Of a stretch of DNA of 64,000 bases, positions 49,370-61,649 are shown piece by piece. The first letter of the stretch is position 1. The number at the start of each line of letters is the position of its first letter. The stretch is from Lamellibrachia columna (Eukaryota; Annelida; Polychaeta; Sabellida; Siboglinidae): positions 13,220,282 to 13,284,281 of the forward strand of contig OY759262.1 in the NCBI GenBank assembly GCA_963662155.1, written 5' to 3'. A model generated the notes under the pieces. It saw only the letters and a program-made list of their open reading frames with translations. It did not search any database and was not told the DNA's origin. The position numbers were made by a program, and so were the translations under genes.

Positions 49370-52300
49370 AATTGAAATCTCTAACCACAGGAAGGGAAAC
49401 TTTCCCCTGAATGCCAAAACTAGAAAGCTGATTAGGCATAACAATAGATTATGGACAAGATATATGGAAACAAGAGATGGGAAGAAATATTTAGAGTACT
49501 GCAAAATTAGAAACAAAGTCAGAGCTTTAACATGAAAACTTTTAAAGGAGTTTGAAAGAAATGTAGCTAATAAAACAAAAAAGAACCCAAAAGCCTTCTG
49601 GCAATATTACAAATCCCAAACTACAATCAAACCAGGAATTGAAAAATTAAATAGAGATCCAACCAATCACAAATCCAACGCTACAACAGTTGATGGTGAA
49701 AAAGCAAATATTCTTGCAAGCAATCAGGGCTGGGGTCAATTCCTTTCAATCAATTCCAATTCCGCTCCAATTCCTTGCAATTCCTTTTCATTAAATTTAA
49801 TTCCTTTTTTTTGCAATTCTTTTTAGTAATTCCAATTCCTTTCAAAATCATTCAATTCCAATTCCAATTCCCGCTCCCCCTCCCGCTCCAATTCCACATA
49901 ACGACAAAAGTCAACAATGAAAGATTAATGTGCATGTAGCATGTCATTATTCTTTGCATAATCATTATGACTATCATACATGTGTAATGTACATTCATAC
50001 ATGGTAATTAAGTTACATAGAAATGAGCAATCCACAAAATTATTTAGAGTCATTTTATTGAAGTGAAACACTGTACCCAGCCCCATTACATTTACAGCAT
50101 ATCATTTATACTATAATTCTAAACTAGTCTCTAATTCTGGCATCACACTGTTCTGATGATGCATATTAGGCAACACATATTTATACTGGCAAGTGGGAAA
50201 CCATTTTCACACATTTGGCTACAGCTAGCTTGCCTATGCTTTGTAGTGTTGGTCAGTGGTCATTGATCTCTGATTAGCAATCAGTGATTACTGATTGATC
50301 AACCACATGGCTGTAGCCTGCCAATAAGTGTCTTTTCATGGGTGTAAAAGGGCTAACTTCCCAGGTCTGTAAACCGTTGAAAATATCTTTGATGTTTCTA
50401 TTAAAGCCAGTCTGGAACCCTTCATTAACCCGCTGGCAAGTGGCAACATAAAGAAATCATAAGATACTGGCATGAATGACAGGATTTCAGTTTTCAGATC
50501 CTCAATGCATGAGTTGATAGCATTATTATACATATAGCCGCCTACTACAGGCTAGAAATATATTGGTTAATGTCACAAAAAAAATCAGATGCTCAATTCC
50601 TTTCCATTCAATTCCAATTCCTTTTGTTCAAAATGTTTCAATTCCAATTCTCATTCAAAATCTTTCAATTCCAATTCCGCTCCAATTCAGGATTTGGACT
50701 TGGAATTTAATTTATTCATCCCAATTCCTTTGGAATTGACCCCAGCCCTGCTTGCAACCTACTTCGCTAGCATATTTACAACTGAAGAACCAGGGGAAAT
50801 ACCAAGAGTTGAGACTAATACAACGATGGAAGAGTTAACAATAACTGAAAGCAAAATATTATTGCCATTGAAAAGTCAAAATATAAACATATCCCTGGTC
50901 CAGATGAGACAGGAGCCAGGCTACTGGTGGAACTTTCAAAAACAATCTTGCACCCATTAAGTAAAATATTTGAAACATCAATAAAAACAGCTAATATCAC
51001 GAAAGAAGGGAAAATTTCAGCTATTTATAAAAAAGGAAACAAGTCGTTAGCAAGCAACTACTGCCCGGTAAGCATTACAAGTATTCTATGTAAATGCATG
51101 GAAAGGATCATTAGAAACCATATTTTTGAACATATGAAGGAAAATTTTCTATTTAGCCAAAAACAATATGGTTTTATAACAGGGCGCTCTACAGTCCTCC
51201 AACTTATAAATGTTTTAGAAAACTGGACCTTGGGATTCGACAATGGAAATTACACAGATGTCATTTATATGGACTTCCAAAAAGCTTTTGACATGGTACC
51301 ATCGAAATGGCCCAATGTAACTTCTGGGATACCCCAGGGTTCGGTTATAGGACCGTTACTTACTTTTTGTACCATACATAAACGACCTACCAGAACTAAT
51401 TAAGTCTGATACATTTCTATTTGCAGATGACATCAAGATATTTAGAGGTATTACTGATAAAAATTACCAGGGCACTTTACAATATGACCTAAATACCTTA
51501 GAACAGTGGAGCAACAAATGGTTACTAAAATTTCATCCAAGCAAATGTAAACACATGACTATTGGAAATAATAACATTGGAGAAATCAAATATTCTACGC
51601 CACTTAACAACTCCATATATCCGCTCGCCACAATTGAAAAACAAAACGACTTGGGGAGTTATTATAGACACAAAGCTATCCTTTGATGACCATATTAACC
51701 AAGTAGTAAACAAAGCGACAAAGATGACAAAAATAATTCGTAGAACTTTTCTATTTCTTGACAAAGATACGTTCTTGCCATTGTATAAAACAATGGTAAG
51801 AACGCATCTTGACTATGCCATAGCAGTATGGTACCCTTACAAAAAAAACATTATTGCAATAGTAAACATCCAATAAGAGCAACAACAAAATTGCCATGGA
51901 TGAGAAACTTAACTTATATAGAAAGATTAAAATTCTAAAAAAATTCCCTCATCATATAGACGTCTACGAGGCGATATGATTGAAGTTTTTAAAATTATAC
52001 ATAATCTATACGACATAGAATCTTCACTTATACTCTTAAAATGGGAGGATGTATCCTTCAGGACAGGAAATAGAGGGCACACTCTAAAATTATTTACTCA
52101 AAGAGCAAAAACAAATAAAAAAAACGCTTTTCCCGTCAGAATGACTGAACCTTGGAATTCCCTCCCGGAAACAGTCGTTCAAGCAAATCTTTAAATACTT
52201 TTAAAAAACACCTGGACCAATTCTGGTCCAAGCAGGAAATTCTGTATAATTTCGAAGCACCATTAATAAAGATACGAACCGGAATTCTTAAACTATTAAA

Positions 52301-52375
52301 AGATGGCGAAGAAGATCTGATCATAGAGGAGTCACAAGAATCCTACACTCAGAACCATCTTAAGGTAAGGTAGGC
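49370..52375 (+). pseudogene. CR1/L2-like LINE (family A), longer copy, interrupted by a nested hAT-like element
   Basis: Pieces in order are: the linker between endonuclease and RT (RKLIRHNNRLWTRYMETRDG, KNPKAFWQYYKSQTT); after the nested insertion, [20 protein letters not shown] and [18 protein letters not shown]; then [84 protein letters not shown] and [20 protein letters not shown]. It has FADD at the active site, but frameshifts near 50890, 51390 and 51640 and several stops. Part of the segment after FDMVP is deleted. The endonuclease is absent. This is a dead copy. Confidence 0.88.
49725..50750. mobile_element. hAT-like non-autonomous element nested in the LINE
   Basis: It starts CAGGGCTGGGGTCAATTCCT and ends with the exact inverse AGGAATTGACCCCAGCCCTG-like sequence (about 50728-50750). 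CTTGCAA is present at both borders (49713-49719 and 50751-50757). Removing it rejoins the LINE frame as NILATYFASIF. Both subterminal regions are full of CAATTCC repeats. The interior has no transposase. Confidence 0.88.
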
Positions 52376-52539
52376 ACACCAGGGTTCCGCACCAGTACTT
52401 GTCAAGTCTGGTTTTGAAGGAGTTTAGAGATGTAGCTGATAATACAGTCTCCGAAAGAGTGTTCCATCGATTTACAATTCTGTGTCTTAACAAGTTTTAA
52501 TTCTGTCTATTTGTACATCTCCCTTTCTTGATTTTTTGC

Positions 52540-53510
52540 TGACTCTTGTATTTGTTTGCATTTCAAGTTCGAGTGACATATGGTCCACGTTGTAGAAGCC
52601 ATGCGCATATTTGTATGTTTCAATCATATCACCACATGCCTGGCGATAAAATAAACTTGGCAGTGTATCAGTCAGTGTATCAGTCAGTGTATCTTAGCTG
52701 TTTTATCTTTGGTACCAGTTTTGTTGCCCTGTGCTGTACATTTTCTAGAAGGTCTAGATCATGTTTCAGTATTGGTGGCCAAGCAACATTAGCATATTCA
52801 AGTATTTGTCTGATCAGACTGGTGAACAATTTCACAAGAGTGTTGCCGTCCATGTATGCGTGCGCATGTCTGATCAGTTCAAGTAGTCTGTTTGCTTTGA
52901 TAAGTGCCAGTTCGACATGTTTGTTGAAGATCAGACCAGGATCCACATGGACTCCAAGGTCTCGTTCATTGATAGTGACTTCAGGAGGTATGTCTGTGCC
53001 ATTTTTTTTCAGTGAGTAGTCCAGATGCGCCTGGTTCTTGTCGATATTACCTTGCACTTTGTTGGGTTAAAGTGGACCTGCCAGGTGTCAGACCATTTCT
53101 CCAGGTGAGACAGATCCTCATGGAGTGCATCGTGTTCGTCTGGCTTGCCAATCCGTCTGTATATCTTGGTATCGTCAGCAAACAGATGTATCATAGATGA
53201 CACCATCTCGGGCATGTCGTTTATATAAATGACGAATAGTATTGGTCCCAGCACATTCAACTGTGGTTTTCCGCTGGAGACCGGTGCCCACGAGGATGTG
53301 CTGTCTTTGATCCTCACTTTTTGGCGTCGTGAGGAATGCCTCTATCCATATGAGGATGTCTCCGCTGATCCCATTTTCCAGTTTGGTCACCGGCCTGCAG
53401 TGCAGGAACGTGTCGAAGGCTTTAGCAAAATCTAAATATATTGCATCAATGTTGTCTCCATCTTCAAGTGCTCTCGTCCACTCGTCAAGTGCTGCCAGCA
53501 GCTGAGTTGA
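52540..53510 (-). pseudogene. CR1/L2-like LINE RT fragment (a different family)
   Basis: Minus-strand frames contain NGISGDILIWIEAFLTTPKS, ILFVIYINDMPEMVSSMIHL and FADDTKIYRRI (RT active site), LSHLEKWSDTWQVHFNPTKC, INERDLGVHVDPGLIFNKHV and QILEYANVAWPPILKHDLDL then LENVQHRATKLVPKIK. Two frameshifts separate them. The 5' part and the last C-terminal blocks are missing or degraded. Confidence 0.87.
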
Positions 53511-53519
53511 ACATGATCA

Positions 53520-54430
53520 GCCACATATAAAACCATGTTGCAAATACGTCAAAAGATTGTTTCGCGTCATGAGTCCCATCACATCGTCTCTTATCATTGT
53601 CTCCATAATTTTGCAGACGATGGACATCAGACTAACTGGCCTGTAGTTCTCTGGTGTGTCATCACTGCTCCAACAGGTGCATTCGTTATGCAAACTCCAC
53701 CCACTTCTTGTGATTTCTTAATTAATTCAACCAATCATATGCATCCCAATCTCCCTCTTACTCTGGATAAAAGCTTGTATAATTTCTGTAAATTATCATA
53801 TTTGATCTTGAAATGGACTGCACAATTTGAACTTTAAATATCATCTTGTGTTACCAAATATAGTGTGCGACAATGGGCAATAATAAGTAACGTTTAAGAT
53901 GTGCAGATATTCCACAGAGTGCCAACATTAGCACAAATAACCACCGATTTATGTTCAGTGCATGAACAGCAAATAAAAACTTAAAATAAATTTGTGTTTT
54001 GTGACATAACACTCCAAATTTATGCCATATCATCTAGGACATAAATTATGTGACTTGTGACATACACCCATTATTTTCATTTGACCCCAACAGTGCCACT
54101 GAAACTGGTTGTTTATTCACAAGAGCATCCTCTCTTTGACTTCTATCAAAGTGCATACTGATATTTGTAACTTGATACCACTTACATGGCTATCTCATTG
54201 CATGGAACACCAAACTTGGGTCCAAAGATTACTTTTCCGTTTCATGGCAATCATGGTTGCTTTTATTTTTCAACCGTTTGGCTACATTTTAATTCATTCG
54301 TTGATGGTGAAATGTCAAAAAAAGTAAATGTCCAAAAAAAATTCAAAGTGTCAAAAAAAAATTACAATTTAATAGGCATAGCATTTTCTGTAGTTAGTTA
54401 TTTGTGGAGGTTCGGGAAGGTGTTACGATT
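53520..54430. other. Gene-free stretch
   Basis: I see no gene, repeat array or recognisable element. The composition is AT-rich with several A homopolymers near 54320-54365. Confidence 0.5.
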
Positions 54431-54439
54431 GAATTTTCG

Positions 54440-54600
54440 GATGAGACGGTAAATGCCCCCTCTGTAAGTGTGGTGCTGTGTGTAGAGCGTCAGACTGTCG
54501 GTTGAGGAGACTGGGGTTCGAAACCGCCTGCAGCCAGTTTGGAAGTAAAAGTTGTTGGTTCCTTCAACCTGGTGTGTATTCCAGGGGTAGTAATACATTA
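54440..54600 (+). repeat. tRNA-derived SINE or tRNA pseudogene
   Basis: GGTTCGAAACC at 54515-54525 is a good polymerase III B box, and GTGTAGAGCGTCAGAC at about 54479-54494 resembles an A box with normal spacing. A cloverleaf cannot be closed cleanly, and 3' sequence continues (GCCTGCAGCCAGTTTGGAAG), which suits a SINE head rather than a functional tRNA. Confidence 0.5.
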
Positions 54601-54768
54601 TACGCAGAGAAATGGAAAAAATCTGTCGGGACTCATTAACTCACTAGAGAAGGAAAACAAACAGATAAACCACTCCTATGTTAATTAAGTCCAATCACGG
54701 AACTTTGAAATTTCGGTATATCATTATCAGTGCACCACAAAATTAACATTTATGTATAACATTTGTAA

Positions 54769-55310
54769 CAGGCTTGTTAACAAATGCATGTCAAAGCATT
54801 TGAATGCAAATGTTTCACTTGAGTCAAATGTGAATGCAAATGCCAGTTTCCAGGAATGCATTCAAATGCAAATGTTTTGGGGTCGCATGCAAATGTTTTG
54901 GTTACACATTTGCAAATACATTTGAATTAATTTCAAATGTTTTGGCTTTATATTAATGATTTGTTTTATTTGGAGAAAAAATACATAATGTATACAAACA
55001 CGTTATTAATTTATTTAATAAATACAGTAGTACATTGTTGTAACCACAAAGTACCACTACATACCAGTCCCACTACATGAACATGTCTGTAGAGTCATAC
55101 ACTGAGTCACGCAGTTCCAGGCCTGCAGAGGTGGTGGAAATGGGAGGGAGGAATAGACCATTGACAGTTTACTGGGAACCATGAAATGAAATGAATGAAA
55201 GGCTAATCCTTCAGGTAGGCCAGAATGGAAGGGGAATCCAAGACAATAGATTGTCCACTGGTGGGGGTCACTGGGAAGATAACCTGGTGGATAATTACAG
55301 CTATCACTAA

Positions 55311-55357
<47 letters not shown>

Positions 55358-55850
55358 CTGTAAATATTCAGGGCTGGCATTGCTAATGTTTACTCCCCCA
55401 GTGAGCTGCCACACCAACAAAGCCAACACAACACAAGGGAGTCATTTGCCTGCATTGTTTGATTTGTTTCATACCAGTTGGTCTTTTCATGTTGCATGAA
55501 TAACAGCTCAGGCATTGACCTGTTGACCTACAGAGCATGTTGTGAAAGTGGATTCACAGATCAGACAATGATTTCATAATCTGCTGAGGGTACTGCTCAC
55601 TACAGAGTAATTTTTCCAATGGCATGTTGTGAACTTGTGAAAGTGAATCTAACAATAATAATTACTCAAAGAATGACTCATGCATTTGATTGCTCATTTG
55701 GTTGTGCATTTGACAAATCAAATGTTTGTGGGTCGCATGCAAATGTTTAAGGTACGCATTCAAATACAAATGCATTAACAATTTTATGGACGCATTCGAA
55801 TGCGCATTCAAATGCACATTCAAATGCATTTGCATTTGTTAACAAGCCTG
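54769..55850. mobile_element. hAT-like non-autonomous element with perfect 8-bp target duplication
   Basis: The ends CAGGCTTGTTAACAAATGCA and TGCATTTGTTAACAAGCCTG are exact inverses. ATTTGTAA lies directly outside both ends (54761-54768 and 55851-55858), the 8-bp duplication expected of hAT. Both subterminal regions are rich in ATTTGCAT/CAAATGCA repeats. A (CT)n tract lies at 55314-55353. No transposase is encoded. It lies upstream of BANF1. Confidence 0.95.
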
Positions 55851-56044
55851 ATTTGTAATGCATCTCTCTGATGTCCCAATGTAGCATATATCTTTATTAA
55901 TCTTCAGTGTGATTTGAGTCAAATGTCCAGTTTCATTTTGTGTAGTTCATGAAAATAATTATACACCCTGTATTTGAAATTGAATGTCTGTATGATGGAT
56001 GTCATTTCCCACTTGGTTAGGTAATTCACTATATGATAAACATT

Positions 56045-56215
56045 GTGTATATGTTACCTTTTTGTATGATGAATTGGTCATTTGTTACCTTTTTGTATGA
56101 TGAATTGGTCATTTGTTACCTTTTTGTATGATGAATAGGTCATTTGTTACCTTTTTGTATGATGAATAGGTCATTTGTTACCTTTTTGTATGATGAATTG
56201 GTCATTTGTTCCTTT
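56045..56215. repeat. 31-bp minisatellite, about 5 copies, upstream of BANF1
   Basis: The unit is TTTGTTACCTTTTTGTATGA plus TGAATTGGTCA, with AATAGG variants. It ends about 380 bp before the BANF1 start codon and probably lies in its 5' UTR intron. Confidence 0.93.
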
Positions 56216-56593
56216 TAGAATTTTATATTTACAAAAGAAGAGAAAAAACTATTTGGCTTACTTCGTCCAGTCTTCAAAAGCGTAAACAAAATCAGTAATA
56301 TTTAGTACAAAAATAAAAAAACAATTACTGACATTATGGTTTTTTGAAAGAGCCTTGTTCACTCAGCTTTTTTATTCTGACATGATTCATGGGTTACCTA
56401 GTGGGCTAGCAACTAGTACCAAGAATATATTTCTGAAAAGAGATATGATCATTATTAATTTATTGTCTGATTTTTGTCTTGTAATGTATTATACGTTATA
56501 TAGAGGTTATTAGCAAAACCAATGCCCCCAAACAGGACACTGGTCACTGGACAATCAAGCATGCATTATAGTTGGGTTGTTTTACTTTCAGAA

Positions 56594-57685
56594 ATGTCGT
56601 CAACATCACAGAAACACAAAAACTTCATATCTGAGCCGATGGGCCAGAAACTGGTTAATGAGCTAGCAGGCATCGGGCCAGTGCTGGGAACAAGACTGAC
56701 AGAAGAGGGCTTTGACAAAGTAAGGATGTCACCAGCAAGTCTTTTGATTGTAAAGACAGTTTTCTGACAGATCTACTTATCACTTGTAATTTGATGACTA
56801 CTATGAGGTTAGTTTTGATTGAATAGCTAACATTGAAAACATTTTGTACAAATCAACAAACTTGTTCAAATAAGCCTGATATCATCTGTACAACTGTTTA
56901 CCTTGCCTTACCTATCCCATTCAGGCCTGGTGGCCCATAAGGCTGCAGTGCTCCTTCCCCAGTTCAGTCTTTGGCCATCTGTTTGGCTTCAGCCCATCAT
57001 GTCATCCATTCTAGTTCTTCTCTCTTTTTACCGTTGTTCACCAGATTGTCTTTGGCATCCCACTTTCCATTTCCGTTTAGCTGTACATATTTGAAACACA
57101 TGAATAGGAATGTGTATGTACAAGATTTTACTGTATTTTAAAATGTTATGGTTTCAGAATACTTTTTTTTTAGCTTACAAACAACATCTTTTATTTTAAC
57201 AACAATAGTGACAGTTTCCTGTATTGCAATTGATTACATTTTAGCCACAGAAAGTAAAAACGGTTTCTACTATAAATAATTTGGGCTGCAAAGGCCACTG
57301 CGAACAAAGTTTTTTGTTTAATGCTGGTATTTTAACCTAACATGTTATATGTAATTATAGTATTTAACATTCACATTATTTCTTTGTTGAATGTTTTCTA
57401 TTTTAATTTGTCACTTGGACATAATCCCACAAATTGGGGAATGTTGCCCAGGATAATATTCTGGGTGTTTTTGTTTTCCATGCAACTGCAACACTATGGG
57501 AAACTTTACCTTCCATGTCGTATAATGTCATGTTGTAGGCCTACGTAGTGCTGGGACAGTTTCTCATTCTGAAGATGAGCAAAGAGTTATTTGTCGACTG
57601 GTTGAAAGACACGTGTGGCGCAAACAGCAAACAAGGAATGGACTGTTACAACTGTCTCAATCAGTGGTGTGATTCATTCCTCTAG
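56594..57685 (+). CDS. BANF1: BANF1 (barrier-to-autointegration factor), complete
   Basis: Coding exons are 56594-56719 and 57539-57685 (126 + 147 nt, 90 residues) with phase 0 and a GTAAGG donor / TTGTAG acceptor. The product starts [20 protein letters not shown], then [19 protein letters not shown]|, [40 protein letters not shown] and ends NQWCDSFL. It is colinear with vertebrate BAF (89 residues). The helix-hairpin-helix DNA-binding motif is [10 protein letters not shown] (about residues 26-35), and the N-terminal Ser/Thr cluster is where VRK kinases act in known BAFs. BAF dimers bind double-stranded DNA and LEM-domain proteins at the nuclear envelope. A TTTTACTTTCAG acceptor lies 2 nt before the ATG, so a non-coding 5' exon must lie upstream, position unknown. 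Confidence 0.98.
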
Positions 57686-57955
57686 TGCACCTTTTCACTC
57701 CTACTCGTGCGTTGTATGATAACTTGTATCTGTTAGGACATGTGTTAAGGTTGGAAACAGAATGACTTGCGGTATTAATTTTTTCATATAAGTTTGAATT
57801 TTCAAAATTGCATGTAGAATGAAAGTCACATGTTTAGTTTTAGTGTCCTAAGAAGTTACAGAGGCTTAAATTAATATGAACATTTGTGGTGCAATTCATC
57901 GTAAATAGTGTATCGAAAACAGTATCATTCAGGCTGACGTATTCATTTATTATAT

Positions 57956-57961
57956 AATAAA
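57956..57961 (+). terminator. Candidate polyadenylation signal of BANF1
   Basis: AATAAA lies 271 bp after the stop codon and is followed within 60 bp by T/GT-rich sequence (TGTGTTTGATATTTTATGTT). It is the first canonical hexamer downstream. Confidence 0.6.
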
Positions 57962-58559
57962 CAAGGTTCAATTTAACTGTACACTTTGATGCATGTGTTT
58001 GATATTTTATGTTGTATTAGGCAAATAGTCAAGCAGTAGACACATTAGTTAACATAACTTATTAATCGTATGTTATTTAATACTTATGTTTGGCTGTGTG
58101 CTTGTAATCCTGTAGTATATTCCACTGCCAGTGTTAACTCAGAGGTGTTGGCATTTTGTATTCCAGCTTTTGTTATACAGTTTCAATCAAGTAAACTATC
58201 ATTGTGGAATCTGGCTTATGTTACTATTGATGCGTGTTAAACATAAATCAATCCATGAGTGTTATGTGACTTGTGCATCACATAATTTTACAGCAGTATC
58301 TATGTCTGGACAAAGGGGGCATGGGTCGAGCATGCCTATGTTTGAATGAACGTCAGGGCTCAATTCTGGTGACAAGTATATTTCCATCAGGTTTTCAGGG
58401 TGAAAAATTACCAAAGGCCAAAATAAATGTGAAAGGTGTATAGAAGTGGAAATGTGTTGTTTTTTGCATATATGCTTATTCTTTACAAACAAATTGTACA
58501 AAACAGTTTTATGAAATCCGTGTTTTTGACATGGAATCCTGTACAAATCTGTCTGCAAA

Positions 58560-59310
58560 ATCGAATTGATTAAGCAGTTTTAAGGTAGACACCTGTCCTG
58601 AAATCAATCGGTGGGATGCAACCGTTTGTTGCACACATCTTCGCCTGGAGGGGACAGACCTCAGATCAAAACTGCATTGGTGGCCATGTTAACGTTTTGT
58701 CTGATTATAAGAAAACGTGACTACTAAAAATTAAGAAATTTTTTCACAGCAACTGCCATCATGTAACTGACATGCTGACAAAATTTTGTCAAAATCACAT
58801 ACCTCCAGCTCTTAAAACGCCCCTATGTGCAATGCCCGTCAGTTAAAAAAAAGCCATGTATTCATGCGCCCACGTGGCCCATAGAAGAAAAATTCTCATA
58901 AATCCCTCCGGCTGTTAAACTCTCCAAAAATGCACGATTTCACAGCCAATAGCTTCTACAAAGTAACCTGTGAATATGTCTGCTGAATTGCACTTATATC
59001 ACACCGTATGAATTGTTTAAATTCACATATCACAATTTAATACGCCCTACATTCGTGTCAAACAATAAACAAGAAGGTCAACTGTGGTCTTTCCCCTGGA
59101 CACAGTGAGGTTTCCATTGTGATGGAAATTTTGTATGCGCCCATATTCTGGGCGCATACATAAGTAGCCTCGATTACCCAGGCTCCCCGCTGTGGACATA
59201 ATCCTACAGATCGGGGAATGCTGCCCGTTCGTCGCACACATCTTCGCCTAGACGCAGTGTACTTTTCATTGTGACATAAATTATGTATGCACCCAGATTA
59301 TGGGGCATAC
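58560..59310. repeat. Duplicated ~120-bp unit, one copy carrying MITE copy D
   Basis: The unit begins GCACACATCTTCGCCT and continues CAGTG...CATTGTGA...ATTATGTATGC, ending near a palindrome of GCGCATACATAA type. One copy (about 59235-59310) is uninterrupted. The other is split at CGCCTGGA by the MITE (58645-59100), so the filled and empty sites lie side by side. Confidence 0.7.
58645..59100 (-). mobile_element. Inverted-end MITE, copy D
   Basis: It begins GGGGACAGACCTCAGATCAA and ends ...CAACTGTGGTCTTTCCCC, the reverse orientation of the copy at 29636-30090. Shared internal blocks include GGCCATGTTAACGTTTTG, CACAGCCAATAGCTTCTACA and CAATAAACAAGAAGGTCAAC. CCTGGA occurs at both borders. No coding capacity. 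Confidence 0.85.
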
Positions 59311-59328
59311 ATAATCAAGTAATTATGA

Positions 59329-60676
59329 TGTAATCCGGGCATTTGGCTAATTCACAAAGAACTGACAGACTGAAAAGTAAAATAAAATAAAAAAAATGGT
59401 TTGTGTAGAATCTCGATATAATGATGCTGATTGGCTGCTGGCGCTTCACGGGAACGCCTACACAAAAAGGAGTGCACGTGGTGACAGCGGGTGACCACTG
59501 CTGCCAGACTCTACACGAAAGCGAGCGAGAGAAGATAAGCGACACTAACTGGCCTTACATTCTCAAATAAAAAAACTGGAATTGCATTACTTCTTGTGGA
59601 TTGAATATTGTCGAAATATATCTAACGTGTCTTAATGATCTTTTAAAGGGAAACGAAGGTCATTGTTTTGGGCCTATGCACCTAAAAGAGTTGCTAAAAC
59701 ATAAACATTTGCATCTACAATTAAGAAAATCACGCCTGTGGTTTACTAGGAAAACCTTGTTGAACACACATCGTCTTAATTTAACGGGCCACGCCATACT
59801 GTTAGATACCCCCTGTTAAAATCTAGCACAATTCGCTCGCCAAATGAAAATATATTTGTATACACCTATTCCTATAGTTGCTAATACAACATGGCTATGT
59901 TATTTGAGTCTAAACTCAACTTATATAACACATTTTGGCCTTTGTTTACTAAACCAGTCTTCTTTCTGGCAAAATAACACGTTTTTTATCTTGGCATTTA
60001 AAACTTTGCACTGCTTTTTATAGAACTGCATATGCGGTTATCGGTCTCGCCGGTTGACGTGTCAGCCCTCGGTTAATCGGAGAAATATTCTCCAACTTTT
60101 GGAGATTCCAGATTCTCCAACTTTCAGAACATATTCTGAGTAAACCACTGGCATGTTATTTTTATTTTAGTTGCACGTGGTTAGTTTTTATTATTTCCTT
60201 GAGGTGCATAACATGACTTGTTTCGCTTTAAAGTTTAAAATTTTGATTTCCGACTCCGCTTGCGTGTCGCCACCTACCAGTCTACGAAATGTTCCTACAT
60301 CAAAACAAATCCGCTAGCGATTTTGCGTAATTTTTAAACAAATTCATATAAATACTAGTCACGCTTGTCCGACTCTCGCTCGCCTTCGTGAATTCGCCGA
60401 GATGAGAGTCTGGCCTCAAAGGCGTGGTGTCGTTGTTACCCACTGTGACCACTCTATTTTGTGTAGGCGTTCCCGTGAAGCGCCAACAGCCAATCATCGT
60501 CATTATCGAGATTCTACTCTAAACATTTGCTTTGCCTGATTTAACTTTTCAGTCGGACAGTGTGTGTGTCAATATAATCGAAGTTTACAATTAATTCGAA
60601 TTGCATCGTATCAACTGATAAAAGTTAACTCTTACTTTACGAATTAGCCAAATGCCTGGATGACACCGTAATTAGC
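59329..60676. mobile_element. Element with long, imperfect terminal inverted repeats
   Basis: The left 59329-59560 and right 60340-60676 regions are inverse copies. Shared blocks are CGGGCATTTGGCTAATTC, AGAATCTCGATA, CTGGCGCTTCACGGGAACGC then CTACACAAA, and GAGCGAGAG. TAATTATGA flanks both ends (59320-59328 and 60677-60685), a likely 9-bp target duplication. The interior has a few short frames but no transposase I recognise. Confidence 0.75.
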
Positions 60677-60719
60677 TAATTATGAGATGAGATGATACGA
60701 CGGTCGTCTTCTACCGGAG

Positions 60720-61640
60720 ATACGATGACAGACACCAATGAAAGCCGTCCGACGGAAGTTGGTGCCCCGAAGACCAGGATTATGACGGCAAAGAGTAAGA
60801 CCCGTATCGGATATTGGAATGTCCGAGCATTATGTGATAGTTCAAGGCTCGCACAATTGACTAAAGAGATGGAAAACTACAAGATCAACATACTAGGTCT
60901 CAGCGAGGTTCGCTGGACTGACTCAGGAAAATTTAAATCGGGGGGGAACAAGACCATACGGTTCTCTGGAACACAAGACAACACCCATCGTGGTGTTGTC
61001 GCCGCCATCCTTGACAAAAAGACGCAAAAAGTGCGCTTACAGAATGGACCCCAGTGAATGAACGATTAATTACGGCAAGATTTGTATCATTGTATGCCAA
61101 GTTCACCATCATTCAGTGCTATGCACCACCCAACAACCACGATGACTATGAGAAAGACAGCTTCTATGAGCAACTACAAGTCCTGGTGGAAGATTCCACA
61201 CCATGATATAACCATTGTTATGGGCAACATGATACTGCTGTCAATACCAGGAAACTGTCAGATGATGCTGAACCGAATGCGAGATATGGTAGACGGCGAA
61301 CTGCGTGAGGAACAAGCAAGCTTTAGGCCTAAACACTCTTGTGCTGAGCAAATATTCACAATCAGACGCATTACAGAGAAATATCAAGAGTACCAGTTAC
61401 CCCTCGCAGTCAGTTTCATAGACTTCACCAAAGCGTTCGACAGCATCCACAGACCTTCCATGTGTAAAATCATAATCATGCGGCTGGTAACCAGAGGCGA
61501 CGAAGGGATTACTTGGGTTAAGGAGGAGTGTTTGTCAGACCTGGACTTTGCTGATGACACTGCCGCCCTCTCAGACACTACCCAGGGCCTACAATGTCTC
61601 GTGGAATCAGTCGGCAGATACGTTGATGGCTGGTACTAGT
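60720..61640 (+). pseudogene. Internally deleted LINE: endonuclease N-terminus joined to RT
   Basis: 60692-61057 encodes KSKTRIGYWNVRALCDSSRL, AQLTKEMENYKINILGLSEV and RWTDSGKFKSGG (endonuclease start). After a frameshift and deletion, 61260-61639 encodes EEQASFRPKHSCAEQIFTIR, LAVSFIDFTKAFDSIHRPS and CLSDLDFADDTAALSDT, the RT boxes with FADD. The last FIDFTKAFDS to FADD distance is too short, so a second deletion lies there. It ends abruptly at the motif-rich block. Confidence 0.87.
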
Positions 61641-61649
61641 AGTATATGT

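Noticed and set aside
54458..54535. Functional tRNA gene
   Set aside because: B-box and A-box-like sequences are present, but the acceptor and anticodon stems do not pair properly, so a SINE head or pseudogene is more likely.
56522..56593. An upstream ATG at 56522 as the BANF1 start
   Set aside because: The extension has no BAF homology, and a clear splice acceptor (TTTTACTTTCAG) lies 2 nt before the ATG at 56594, which gives the family-typical N-terminus.
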